Source: Isoperla grammatica
Lineage: Eukaryota; Arthropoda; Insecta; Plecoptera; Perlodidae
Assembly (NCBI GenBank): GCA_945910005.1
Contig: OX246740.1
Span: 49,277,353-49,341,352, forward strand
Reading direction: 5' to 3'
DNA: 64,000 nucleotides
Below the pieces are notes generated by a model, which had not been told where the DNA came from, ran no database searches, and worked only from the letters and a program-made list of their open reading frames with translations. Shown in pieces: positions 11,653 to 23,885 of this stretch (position 1 is its first letter; the number at the start of each line of letters is the position of its first letter). The translations under genes were made by a program, and so were the position numbers.

Positions 11653-13755
11653 CCCTCGGCACGCCCACGCACGCGACTATTTTCCCACATCTGTCGCTAC
11701 AGTTTTCTTCGTCTTTTCTTTCTCTACACGTGGGTATTTTTTTCATGTTTCTAGGTCCACCCCTTTTCCAACCCCGACGAGTTTAATGTCGCAAAGTGTG
11801 CGTATTTCGCGCTGTCCAAGTGCGGGAAAAATTGTAAAAAATAGTAAATGGTTTTTGACAATTTTGTCGATGCTTTGGATCGAAAGTCAATTGAATGGAG
11901 CATCTTTTTGTTATGAAAGATTTTCGTAAAAAGTGACCCGTTCAAAAGTTATTAGCACCCAAAGTCGAAACATTTTCGAGTCTGGATTTGACGGATTTGG
12001 TACCATTTAAATGTGTCACATTCAAACGGCTCTGCCCGTCGAACCAAACGAGATATAACATTCTGGTTTGTTTTGTTACCGGCGCTTACCCTTTGGGTAA
12101 TTGGGTTTTGAAACATTTCCGAATCGTCCCGGAACTTTCGCCGATCAAATTGTGTACATTTGGTAATGTGTGTTTTTAAAAAGCGCGGGGAAGGCTTTTT
12201 TTCCACAGTTTTGAATCAAAAACTTTCTCGATTTTTTCATTTTAAAAAGTAACCACAAAACTTGATTATTAACGAAGCGATTTTTGAATTTCGCCCCGGT
12301 TCCTTAGTTATGGGCACTTTTCCATTTTTACGACACGGCTTCGGTCGTGATTTTTTTGCGTCAAGTTGGTACTTTCAAAATGGGTTTTTTTTCTTTAGGC
12401 CGATGCTCAAAGCTTGCCCGTACAGGGGCATAAAAGAACATTTTCAAAAAATCACCCTCTAACCGAATGACAGACGTTCGCGCAAAGCACTTTTCACGGC
12501 GATCTGCAAACACGAATACAAAATGTTTGTTTTTGTATATTAAAAGTGTGTTTTAAATGCCATCTAATACATTGTTGTGTTTAGTATTAATAATTGGACA
12601 TTTGTCTATTGGAAAACGTTACTATCAAAAATTAGACTTTACGGATGTCCGAGTTATGATGCTTTAACGGATTTCATCCGCCCGTGTTTTTGCGGGAATT
12701 TGTCTATGAGAATTTTTTAATGTCGTAAAAAACCATGTTAGAATTTTTTGTTATTTTTGATTTTCCGTTTCGTGGGTATCCGAAGGTGTGGTTGACATAT
12801 TTAAGGTACCCGGACGTACCTGTAACGTACCGGTTTTGTTATTTTTTAGCGTCATTGGTTAGATGTGTAATTTTGATTTCTTAAATTTCAGCTTTGAACG
12901 TCCCTGGTATGTCCCGTTATGAAATCGAACAGCCCATTTTGGTATCATCGAAAAGTGCGTTTCTTTACCTTTCTGTACATGTGCATTTTATTGACGACAC
13001 ACTTACCGGGACGTACCGGGAAGCTTTTGAACGTGCGGATTGTAGAACTCGAAAAATTTTCTAACACTTTAAAATATTTCAACATGAAAATAATTTTTTA
13101 CCAAAATTTTAATTTTTTCATTTTTTCAAGTTTTTTCAAGTTTTCCAAAAAATGGGGTACTTGAAAATTTTTCAAACACTTCGAAATTTTGAAACATGAA
13201 ATTTTTTTTTCTTTTTTTAGAATCACACAATTTTCAAGTTTCTTCTTTACATAAGTATCTACGACCAATTACCGTGACATGTACATAGAAAAACTCGAAA
13301 ATTTTTCCATCACTTAAAAATTTCAACATGAAAATAATTTTTTACCAAAATTTTAATTTTTTCATTTTTTCAACTTTTTTCAAGTTTTCCAAAAAGTGGG
13401 CTACTTGAAAATTTTTCAAACACTTAGAAATTTTTCAACATGAATTTTTTTTTTTCATTTTTCAGAATCACACAACTTTTAAGTTTCTTTCTTTACATAA
13501 GTATCTACGACACTTTGACGTGAAATGTACATAGAAAAGCTCGAAAATTTTTCCATCACTTTAAAATTTTTCGACATTTTTTTTCGACTTTTTTTTTCAA
13601 ATTTTTTTTTTCTTTTTTCCAACTGAAAAGTTTTCAAAAAGTGACACCAAAAAAAAAAAAAAAAAAAGTGACAATTTCCAAAAAAGTCGAGTTTTCCAAA
13701 AAGTGACCTGCCCAAACGTGACAGCCAGCAGCGGCTCAAGGCAGCGGAGCGGTCT
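11653..13755 (+). other. 2.1-kb core between the 785-bp repeats
   Basis: Starts CCCTCGGCACGCCCACGCAC, which is partly complementary to the preceding TG/CG run. No gag or pol frame is visible. Its second half has ~244-bp tandem units. If the flanks are LTRs, this is a non-autonomous element; otherwise it is inserted or mis-joined DNA. Confidence 0.6.
13045..13625 (+). repeat. ~244-bp tandem repeat, about 2.4 copies
   Basis: Units share GAAAATTTTTCCATCAC, CAACATGAAAATAATTTTTT, GAATCACACAA and ACATAAGTATCTACGAC. Very A/T-homopolymer rich. The third unit is truncated. Confidence 0.8.
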
Positions 13756-14540
13756 TGTATACCTATATAATCACTCTATCAGATTAACAAATTTCTTACT
13801 ACAAAAAGAGACACGTACCTCCTATGAACCCTTCAAACGTCGGAGTCTAGATATAGAGAGAAACAAACCTTAGTTGTGTTTATTGTCCGACATCACGCGA
13901 AGCGAGCTTTATTTATACACTCCTAATTGGCTCGCCCATAAAATCGCTCGCTCACTTTATCGCTCGCACCACATATTATTGAGAATTATACACATTACGT
14001 CAGTATGGTAACGTATTTAGCCACGGCCAACGCCCTTTATAATTATCAAAACCATCTGGACAAGCAGAAAGTTTTGAAAAAAATAGTTTTGTGCAGTTCT
14101 CGAATTTATAACTTAAAATTTTTTTTTTTAGCTGAATATTTGATTGGCTAGGAGAGAATTTCATCATGGAAATTGTTTTCTAAAATGGTTGGAGTGGAGT
14201 GAAGTTGCTACCCACGGTTACACGGAGCTTTTACACACCTGTGTCCTGTTCTCATACTTTATCAATAAACAGTTATAAATGAAAGAAAAGCAATCTCGCG
14301 AGATATACGAGTTTCTGTAAAACACTCTCCGGGGAATAAAGAGCCCCCTTCAGATTTAAGATAGGGGGCCAGATAATATCAAGACATCTTCTTCTGTTGA
14401 AAGTTAAAAGTACAAGATATATGTCGTTTAGATACAAGAGGGTGAGTTTATTGGCCTGTCCAGATCCGATGAAAGTATCTATCTGAGATGAAGTGAGTTA
14501 TTTTCGTGTTCCCTGTGATTGATGTGTGTGTGTGTGCGTG
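13756..14540 (+). repeat. 785-bp direct repeat, right copy (LTR-like)
   Basis: Apparently identical to 10868-11652. It continues without a break into the TG/CG hexamer array, whereas the left copy continues into the 2.1-kb core. Confidence 0.85.
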
Positions 14541-15011
14541 TGCGTGTGCGTGTGCGTGTGCGTGTGCGTGTGCGTGTGCGTGTGCGTGTGCGTGTGCGTG
14601 TGCGTGTGCGTGTGCGTGTGAGTGTGCGTGTGCGTGTGCGTGTGCGTGTGCGTGTGCGTGTGCGTGTGCGTGTGCGTGTGCGTGTGCGTGTGCGTGTGCG
14701 TGTGCGTGTGCGTGTGCGTGTGCGTGTGCGTGTGCGTGTGCGTGTGCGTGTGCGTGTGCGTGTGCGTGTGCGTGTGCGTGTGCGTGTGCGTGTGCGTGTG
14801 CGTGTGCGTGTGCGTGTGCGTGTGCGTGTGCGTGTGCGTGTGCGTGTGCGTGTGCGTGTGCGTGTGCGTGTGCGTGTGCGTGTGCGTGTGCGTGTGCGTG
14901 TGCGTGTGCGTGTGCGTGTGCGTGTGCGTGTGCGTGTGCGTGTGCGTGTGCGTGTGCGTGTGCGTGTGCGTGTGCGTGTGCGTGTGCGTGTGCGTGTGCG
15001 TGTGCGTGTGT
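14523..15011 (+). repeat. (TGTGCG)n array, ~79 copies
   Basis: Perfect hexamer repeat except for one A at 14621. Every step alternates purine and pyrimidine, apart from that site. Open frames of RV, TH, AC and VC repeats are artefacts of it. Confidence 0.98.
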
Positions 15012-15483
15012 TCATGTACTCGAATATTACAACATAACCTCACGCACGAGTCAACGTGACAACAGAACGCGTGTCATTTAAGTGCGCTCATCACTCGGAA
15101 ACAAAAGAGTGTGATAGCCGACGGGGTTCGGACAAAACGAGAACGAGCGAGATTTCCACAGTTTTATTTCACGGAGAATGACAGTTTGAAAAACGTGCGG
15201 ATCTAGTCCAGTTTTTCGTTCTCGTTCACGTTCACGACTGAAAACCGCAAACGAATGCGAACATTCTAAATGATGCTTTCAATGTTATAGTAGAAAGAAG
15301 TAACTTCATGAAATTTATTTCGAAGACTTGGGATATTGCTGCGAGTTTGTATGAAATATGCTTTACTGAGTTATGGACAAAACACAAGAAATATTTTGTC
15401 TAATATTATTGCTCTCTATCATATTCATACAGGTTGATTACGACATCTGTGTAATCAATTTCGAAATAAATACAAAATAATTA

Positions 15484-15556
<73 letters not shown>

Positions 15557-15589
15557 GTAATAATAATAATAATAATAATAATAGTAATG

Positions 15590-15642
<53 letters not shown>
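15484..15642 (+). repeat. (AAT)n microsatellite, left of LINE fragment
   Basis: AAT repeats with a few G substitutions, followed by a T-run at 15644-15667 that is the A-tail of the minus-strand LINE. Confidence 0.95.
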
Positions 15643-15644
<2 letters not shown>

Positions 15645-15667
15645 TTTTTTTTTTTTTTTTTTTTTTT

Positions 15668-16384
15668 ATTATAACAGTTATCATTTAAACAAAAGCACAC
15701 AACATTTTACACCTTTATAAAATCCACAAAGCCCTTGAAAGGGCTTATCTGTGGCATAAACAAGAAAAGTACAGTCAAATTATTAAACCGTAATGGCAGA
15801 TAACCAAAAAGTCAAATAATATACAAAAAAACAACTGAACGACAAAAACTGAAAAACAAACATATATAAAGAGAAAAAAAAAAAAAAAAAAAAAAAAAAT
15901 GTGAGACGGGTACAATATAAATAAAAACACAGAATAAATTAGTTGGAACACGCAATACAAATACCCAATTACTCTAACGTTAAATTTAACAAAATCCACT
16001 CTTTTAATGCAAACTTAACTAAACCAAGGCTATTTAAATCACATAAATTTGATGGCAACTTGTTGAATTCATAAGGGATTATAAATTTTAAAGTTCTCAT
16101 TCCGTGCTTGTTTATATAGGAGGGCACTAAATATCTATTTCTATGACGGAGATTCACACTACTGATATCATTTAAAACTTTATATTTATCACTGAAATAA
16201 TAAGCAAGCAACAATCTAAAAGTAAGTAAAAACGAGATTGGGAGCACACCAGAAAGTTGATACCGCTGTATAATAGAAAGGCTTAGATTGGGTGTTATAG
16301 ATTTAATAATTCGATTCTGTAATGCCATTAGAGATTTTAAATGGCATTTTGATGCACGCCCCCATAAAAATAGACCATACAACA

Positions 16385-16386
<2 letters not shown>
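15668..16386 (-). mobile_element. LINE 3' end, CR1/L2-like (minus strand)
   Basis: Open frame 15969-16386 on the minus strand encodes LLYGLFLWGRASKCHLKSL, LMALQNRIIKSI, a middle region and YEFNKLPSNL, the C-terminal part of an APE-type LINE reverse transcriptase protein. About 300 bp of 3' UTR follow, with a hairpin (15724-15754) and an A-rich end. 5'-truncated exactly at an (AAT)n tract. Clade is by resemblance only. Confidence 0.75.
15724..15754 (-). other. LINE 3'-terminal stem-loop
   Basis: On the minus strand CCACA-GAT-AAGCCCTT-TC-AAGGGCTT-TGTGG: an 8-bp perfect inner stem with a 5-bp outer stem and a 3-nt bulge. Such 3' hairpins are recognised by the reverse transcriptase in L2-type LINEs. 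Confidence 0.8.
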
Positions 16387-16455
<69 letters not shown>

Positions 16456-16474
16456 TAATACAAATAATAATAGT

Positions 16475-16527
<53 letters not shown>

Positions 16528-16650
16528 AAATAATAATAATAATAATAATACAAATAATAATAATAATAATAATAATACAAATAATAATAATATTAATAAT
16601 AATAATAACAATAGTAATAATAATAATAATAATAATAATGATGATAAAAA
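16387..16650 (+). repeat. (AAT)n microsatellite, right of LINE fragment
   Basis: AAT repeats with CAA and other interruptions; marks the 5' truncation point of the LINE. Confidence 0.95.
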
Positions 16651-17783
16651 AATAACAATAACAACAATGACACGCATATGCACACACATTCACGCACATT
16701 CGCTCACCCTCGCACATTTGTTTCATTTCAACTCGTCCACATCACATCCAGCAAATTACACAACACGCTGCTGTTAAATAGACCTCACAACAACCCGGGA
16801 TCCCACTCCTGACATTTCTTGTATTCATCCCATCAAACAGAGCACAAGGATTAATCTCGACCACAACAAGCGTACACACACAGCTCTGGCGCTCATTGTG
16901 AATGAGAATCGCACAATAATTGCAGAAATTGATCACTCGGGTGTACTGAGTTGTCCGACCTACCCGGCCAGTCCTATCAGTGGAGCCCAGCCATGTTTCT
17001 CGCCGGTTTAACTTGATTGTTTGAGTTGAAAACCCACCCCTAAATACGAGGGAAAATGAGATCGTACGAATATCTCTCTATGCCGTGATCAGAAACCACA
17101 GTTTAATCCTATTGCCAACGTTTAAGGAGATTTGATTGTTCGCTATACCACTTTAGAATGTAATTCTAGTTATAATACTTGGCGCCGTAAGTCGGTTTCT
17201 TGTTTGCGTCGACATGTGGTTTATGTGTGTATATATATGATACTACGCTGTTTGGAATTTCGAGATGGACTTTGTAGATAGACCCAAGGCTAAAATAGCG
17301 TGTGATTTGTTCTTCTTTTCTGTCGATATTAAAATCCAAAAATCTATATTTTTTTAAGAGGAATTTAAAGAATGTTTCTATGTGAGCAGCAATATAAACT
17401 ACATACAGATGGGGTAACTGAGGGAAGAATTTCGCAAGCTAAAAGGGCATTCAACAACATGAAATAACAAGATACACACATTGTGGCTATAAATAAATTT
17501 ATGGAAGCTGAAGTAGAAAAACGTGGAGCTGAAATCAGCTTGTTACTAATAGCTGTTGAAGCTAAATAAAGAATATCTTACCCAGGAGATGCCCACACGA
17601 AAATCATCACACATTTCCAAGTATATATGTTTCTCTGCCATACATGATACAAAGTAAACCCCCGCACCTTCTTAAGTCAAGTGAAGTGTTGTGTAGTGTT
17701 CTCAACCGAATAATCTGTTCTATAAGTCAGTAAGTGGCGTTTATACTCAATTAGCGTGAATTAACCTCTTCAAATTAGTACAC

Positions 17784-17936
17784 TTAGGTTGGAATTCATA
17801 GTCGGCCCCTACACCTAGGGGCACCCATTGTTGCTATGGATTTGTTTTGTTTATGGGAAATAACATGCAAACAATTGTTACCTTGGTAACAATGGGCGCC
17901 CCTAGGTGTAGGGGCCGACTATGAATTTCAACCTAA
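17784..17936 (+). mobile_element. MITE family M1, copy 2 (uninterrupted)
   Basis: TTAGGTTGGAATTCATAGTC at left and GACTATGAATTTCAACCTAA at right; arms run on through GGCCCCTACACCTAGGGGC to GGTAACAATG, about 50 bp each. 153 bp, non-coding. Confidence 0.9.
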
Positions 17937-18127
17937 ATCTCTGCTCATTCCCATCGGATTTGTGAACTTCAGATAATGACTGTTGACTGTTAACTCAGGC
18001 GTAAATTAGGATATGTCAGATTTCTCGCAATCTGTAGCATCATACTGTGGTGTTAATTACTGAGAATGTATAAATTGTAATCTCATCTAATCTTTGTTGA
18101 GAATAATCATTTTTCGCAGAAATACCT

Positions 18128-18330
18128 AGTAATGTGACCCGCTAACTAGGTTTAGACCGTTGGAAAGGAATGTCCGAAGGCTTTTGGTATAGGACTCATT
18201 CTCCAAGAATTCGCCTTTTCGACTGAGGAAAAACTCGCAGAAAACTTTCAGTCAGGATTGCCGGTGGCCGGAATCGAGCAAGCGACCTCCCGAATTAGAA
18301 TATCAAGCCTTGCCACTGAGCTACTTAATA
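18128..18330 (-). mobile_element. tRNA-derived SINE-1 copy (minus)
   Basis: On the minus strand AGTAGCTCAGTGGCAAGGC is an A box and TGCTCGATTCCGGCC a B box, followed by CCTGACTGAAAG and the body with GAGTCCTATACC. Matches the plus copy at 32098. Confidence 0.85.
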
Positions 18331-21300
18331 ATGTCTTCCTACGAATATATAGACTCAAAGATCATGACGTATAAAAAATTGTTTCATCCTTATAAGCATG
18401 TCTTCGTTTGTTCTTACTAGACATGCGTCAAGTTTTCTATCATCAAATCGAAAACAAGTTAAACATAGATCAATTCTGAACACAAATAACATGAAGAGCT
18501 TAAGAATGTAAGCTTTTTTGTTCGTATCTATGAACTAAATTCAATATAATCGTTTTGAAATCATGCAGAGCTAGATATTCTAAACAGTAAACATATATTT
18601 ATAAATGTACCACGTTTGCAGAATTTTGTAAACAGTGTGAGATATTATTACAATTGTCTACTTTTATCCAAACACCATCGATTTGCATAATTTTTGTTGC
18701 GAATATCTGCAGATCTTGCTACTGTCTAGAACCGCATCGTTCCGAAGTTTTGTATCGAATGACATTTTAAAGATTTTCAGGTATTTGTAGCAAACAATCG
18801 TGTCCATTGGATATCATTGTGTTAACTCAATCACAACAACCACAATTTATTCAGTAGTTTCTACTCTGAGTCCATGTTTTGTGTAAATGTGTCCGTATAT
18901 ATATATGGATCGTATTGTGGTAGATTAGGTCAAGGTTCACAGAGTTGGTCACCTCCGTCACGCCCTCTACTGACCACGACGCGCAAACTAGCTGCCAAAT
19001 GTCACGTACACCAACGCGCGCTCAGGTTGACAAACCGATTAACTCGAATAATTATACTAATTACACGATTAACTCGACAATCACAAATTAGGCAAAGTGA
19101 AGTGAAGGGCGTTAATTTATACTGCACCCAATTTAGACTCGTTAAAAATAAAAGTTTTAACTATCTTGAGTTGATTGTTCTTTAAATAGTTATGACAGAA
19201 GACACGTCCACCCCGGTGTTTAGATAATATTGTTTGCGTTGATATGTTATACGTCACTTTCAATTATCAATTAGCAGCGCACTTAAACTTTTGTGAAAGT
19301 AATTACTTAACTGTCATAATGTGAATTTCTTAGTACTACATGCATGTGAAATTAAATCGAAGGTCGTCTTTAACCATGAAGGAACATTAAAGGTTCTGAA
19401 AGATACCGTAGTATAGATATGCCATGGGGGTATAGGGTAGAAGCACTGTGTAAATCGATGTTTATAAAGAAATTAACGAAAATTAAAATACTAGAAAAGA
19501 AGAGATAGCATGATTAATGAAAATAAGTCAAAATTTTACTGCACTGTCTTTACTGCAGTGTTCTTAGATACTTGTCGGCCAATAGAATTACCCCAAACCC
19601 AACCACGCTACTTTCACTGTTAATTTTCATTTGGGAACATCACCATTAGTTATACCCATACTCATTAAGCTCTACAAAGGTGTGGGTTCGTCATTATTCG
19701 CCTATTGCTTCACATTACTCCCCACCTACCTTAATTAGCACCATTAGCTAAATATGATGAGCCCTAAGCCACGAATACTGTATTCACAAAGATCGCGGTC
19801 GGTCGTATCCCAAAATGTATCTTCTTCCATGAAAGACGCACCCCTAGACTGAAAACTACTACAATTCCATAATGTCGTGGTATTTCACTTCGATTCACCC
19901 CTCTTCCAATCCCCATAACCCCATAAATGTGGGTGTGTAATTCCTTGCTTCTTTATTACTAGAGTATACTTACTTTATTTGTGGTGTGGGACTGTTATTA
20001 TGACCACCGCCTTGTTTATACAGTGATATATCTTTGCATACATCGTGTATTGATGTTTTCACCCTGGTAAAAGGCACTTTATACTCTCATAAAATGTCTG
20101 CATACTTCCCCTCTTACCCCTCACGCCCCACTACTTAATAAAGTATCTTGCTGTGCATGACGCCACTCAAACGCTGTTGGTGTTGCTCGCGTTCCGACGC
20201 GTATGAATATGATCGAGGTTGTTGCGACGCATTTTTACGTTTTCTTCTTAATTTTCATGAAAATAAACTATATACAAATAAAATTAAAGTCTAGCTGTAT
20301 GGAAATACGGAAATTAAGTTTGTTTATTTGATGTAGCTAACAGAGAAGGCTATCTCTTGAGAATGTTTTTTTAAATGTAATCTATATTGAAATACAATCG
20401 TAGAGAATTTTAAAGAAACTTCTTCAAACTTTGAAATATCACATCAAATTCTTTAATACAAATATACAAACTTCAATGATAAGGCGAGATGCTTTGCATT
20501 TTTTTTTTTTTTAAGCATGCAAGCAAACATCATTTACGGATAGAAATTTCTGTACAGTATGTTCAAACAAATTTTTGTGTTCGGAGCGAGAGAGGGTGAG
20601 TTATTTTATTTTTAGTTGAACATTTTTTTGTAAAGAGGTAAATTATCATTAGAAATTGGTAGATAGATATCTTTATTAACCTTAAATGTATCGTTTTTCC
20701 AAACATAAAAGAAATATTCTTTCGAACTGTATGAGATTTTCAGTTACATGTAATTCAATGAAACGGTTTTTAAATGAAGGGTTAAATGGTGGGTTAGATA
20801 TTTTACAGGATTTGGAATAACACGTTTTATGTCTCAATTAAATAATAAATAAAATAAAAAAAATATAAAAAAAATACAGATAACATAAAGGGCAGTCTAA
20901 GTTTCTTTCTCATACTCGGAGCCGTTTCGATAAGTTACGTCGTTTAGCAGCAGAACAGACGATGAAGACAACCATTTGTTACGGTGAGCTTACACTTGTG
21001 TGTCGTTAAGGCTAAAAATTAAGAGGCCGTTACCGAAGCTAACTTCTCGCTGGGAACTCTCGAAGAGTCGAAGCCAGGACTGCATACTAAGCTTTAATGT
21101 GTTCTGCATTGATATTTCGGGCACATTGTACTTTTACCACTGTCTTATATGAAAAGGGAAACACGTTGTGAATCGGTTGGCGTATTTTCATTTTCAGTCG
21201 TCGAAAATATTTTGTTATAAATTGACGATGGTAGGAAGTTCAAGTTCTTTATCTATTAAACATTGTATGTCTCAGGTCCAAAATTTATTTCTCGGGTCCA

Positions 21301-21864
21301 AAATTTATTTTTACTTTCTGTGATTTCGAAGTTTTAAAAATGTTTTTTTTACTTATTCTTTTTTTTAAACGTGCATCCATACTATGGTGGTAGGAGCCAG
21401 AGATTCCTTCTATCTCAGTCGTGGAAATTTTCCGTTTCTGTTCATTCTTTCTCAAAATCTCAGATTTTGATAATCTCTGATTAGTTAGCATAGTTTAATA
21501 AAGAACATTACACACAACATGTATAAGGTTGTGAACTTTTACTTTTACTTTTCTTGAGAAAATTGACGACAACGAAGAAAATTTAGTTACAAAGTTTAAA
21601 AATATGTTAACTGTTTTTGAACAAGCTTATCAAAAATATATTAATAACCCAATCTTAAGTATCTTCTACCTCTTACTTTTCGTGTTGCCCATGATTCACG
21701 TTCCAACATTGCAATGCTACTCCATGAAATGTTACAAATCTTAATTCCAGAACTACCCACACAAGACATGAATTACCTACTAATACATCCAATGATACTT
21801 GTACAGTTGAGTTGTAGCGTTCAAGAGCCACCTATACAGCTTATTACCTAGACTAATGGCAACT

Positions 21865-21970
21865 TGAACCCCCTTCAGTCGGGATTGTAATGGTGGAAAT
21901 AGAACCTAATACCTTGCAAAGTCTGTATCGTTATACCTATAACGCTGAGATACCTCTATTCGACAACTTC
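21865..21970 (-). mobile_element. Diverged SINE-1 head (minus)
   Basis: On the minus strand TAGAGGTATCTCAGCGTTA (A box) and AGGTTCTATTTCC (B box), then ATCCCGACTGAAGG. Older copy of SINE-1. Confidence 0.55.
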
Positions 21971-23074
21971 AGAATGATGTTCTACAAGCACCAACTTAAC
22001 AACACGAAACAATAATAACCACATGGAGGTTAGTATAGTCTCTATTCTCTATTAAAACCGCAAAATTGAAGTGTTTTTGAAATATCTGAGCCCGCTACAC
22101 AATATTGAAAATGTAGTTACTTACCAATATTTAGTTTAGTAGGAATTGAATACTGGATTTAAAAAGCTGCCAATATTTTAGTACTTACAGTTGTTATTTG
22201 GGAAGCTATTAAAAAAATTGTTTTCCAAAATGACGACGCTTATGATTGAGATTTTTTAAATTTTGTTAATCAAATTTTAAGTTCTTATAAAACTAGAGAG
22301 TAATCACTTTCTCAATGTTATGTAGGGTTTTCAAGGTATTACTAAATTCTTTTTTGTGTACGCACTTTTAGAGTTGAGACATTTGCGCTCGGTCTTCTGC
22401 ATTCTTTATTTCAATACAGCGTTTCTTGGATTCACTGTGAATTAATAAAGACCCGCCAATCCCACAGCGGACCTTCTATAAACCACAAAATTCAACGAGC
22501 CTCCACCAGGGAAACTTTGTGAACTGATATCACTTCTTTATTTACAACGAACTCTTTTAAACCTATCTGAAGACTTACACCTTCCTACAATGCGTATTAT
22601 CGTTTTTTCCGGCTGGACGCTTTATTTTTTTGAAGACATCCCATTATGTTTCGCCCCCCCCCCCTCATATCGATCTGTTCCGAATGAGATCGTGACAGCC
22701 CATTATATGATGTCGGATCAGCAGTGTTCCGAAGTTTGACCCGGTCTGGTAGTGGCTGAGACAGAATCACTCTCTGGAAGGATCTCGGTTGACATTTTCA
22801 ATTCTATTTTTTTTTCTCGACTCGTTCACAATCTTGAAACATATTTATTATATTACGTTGTTATAGAAAAAGCCTCTAGTTAAAAATGTATTTTGGGAGG
22901 AAATAAGAGATACTTTTTAAACAAAATTGATAATGTAATCTGTGCAAAACTGTGCATAGTTGTAAAGGTTACTGAGTTGAAGGTCTCACTTTATAAATGA
23001 TTAAAATTTTAAAGCTATAGTATACTTAAGGATTTTGTAAAAATTGATACATTTTCATATGTTTTACTGTCTGA

Positions 23075-23440
23075 TCTCGACTCGATATCGATCTCGCAAA
23101 CGACTCCAGTTCGCACGACGTCACAGCGAAGACGTTCCAAACGTGAAATCATCTTCCAACTATATCATCTGTTCGACTGTTCGACTTAATATCGATGTCG
23201 CAATATCGATATGTTCCACTCGATATCGATCTCGCAATCGACTCTAGTTCGCCTGACGTTACAGCGAAGACGTTCCAAACGTGAAATCATCGTCCAACTG
23301 TATCATCTGTTCTACTGTTCGACTTAATATCGATGTCACAATATCGATATGTTACACTCGCTCGATATCGATCTCGCAATCGACTCTAGTTCGCCTGACG
23401 TCATAGCGAAGATGTTCCAAACGTGAAATCATCTTTCAAC
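23075..23440 (+). repeat. ~145-bp tandem repeat with ATCGAT motifs
   Basis: About 2.5 units: CTCGATATCGATCTCGCAA, GACTCTAGTTCGCCTGACGT, CAGCGAAGACGTTCCAAACG, TGAAATCATC and AATATCGATATG. TATCGATA (the DRE element of flies) and CGATATCG palindromes recur. Confidence 0.85.
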
Positions 23441-23825
23441 TCGGTTTTGATCGGAACTATCACGTGATTTCAAGTTCTCCGCCTGAGAACTTTCTACATT
23501 AGACTCGAAGTGATTTCGTCAAACATGAAGCTATTCATGATATGTAATAATCCCGCTAGCACCCCCCCCCCTCAATCCCCTTCATCCCCTCTATATCCCT
23601 CGTTTTGTTCTGTCTTACTTCGGTCTCACCCGAGCTTCATTCCGAAGTTATTTGCAATTTTGAATAGCCTTCCATTGAAATGTCAAATCGTATGGGAGGA
23701 ATAATTGCTTCTAGGCTGTATGTACCCCTTACTCAGAACTGAGAAACGATGCCATGTAGATTGCTTTTATGCAGTGCTTATACACAGACCTACCCTTACT
23801 GGTGAGGCTTGTGGTAGCGACCCCA

Positions 23826-23885
23826 ATGCACGCACTGGCACTAACACTGGCACTAACACTGGCACTAACACTGGCGCTAACACGG
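23826..23885 (+). repeat. 12-bp tandem repeat
   Basis: GGCACTAACACT repeated about four times with one G variant. Confidence 0.9.

Noticed and set aside
11618..11929. Plus frame beginning MFPVIDVCVCACP
   Set aside because: Its start lies in the repeated 785-bp block and the rest in the featureless core; no family resemblance.
14479..15081. Long open frames of Thr-Arg, Thr-His, Ala-Cys, Val-Arg and Val-Cys repeats on both strands
   Set aside because: They are translations of the (TGTGCG)n array; any reading of it stays open.
15438..15700. Poly-Leu, poly-Tyr and poly-Ile frames
   Set aside because: Translations of (AAT)n. Same for 16322-16777 (poly-Asn) and 37348-37710.
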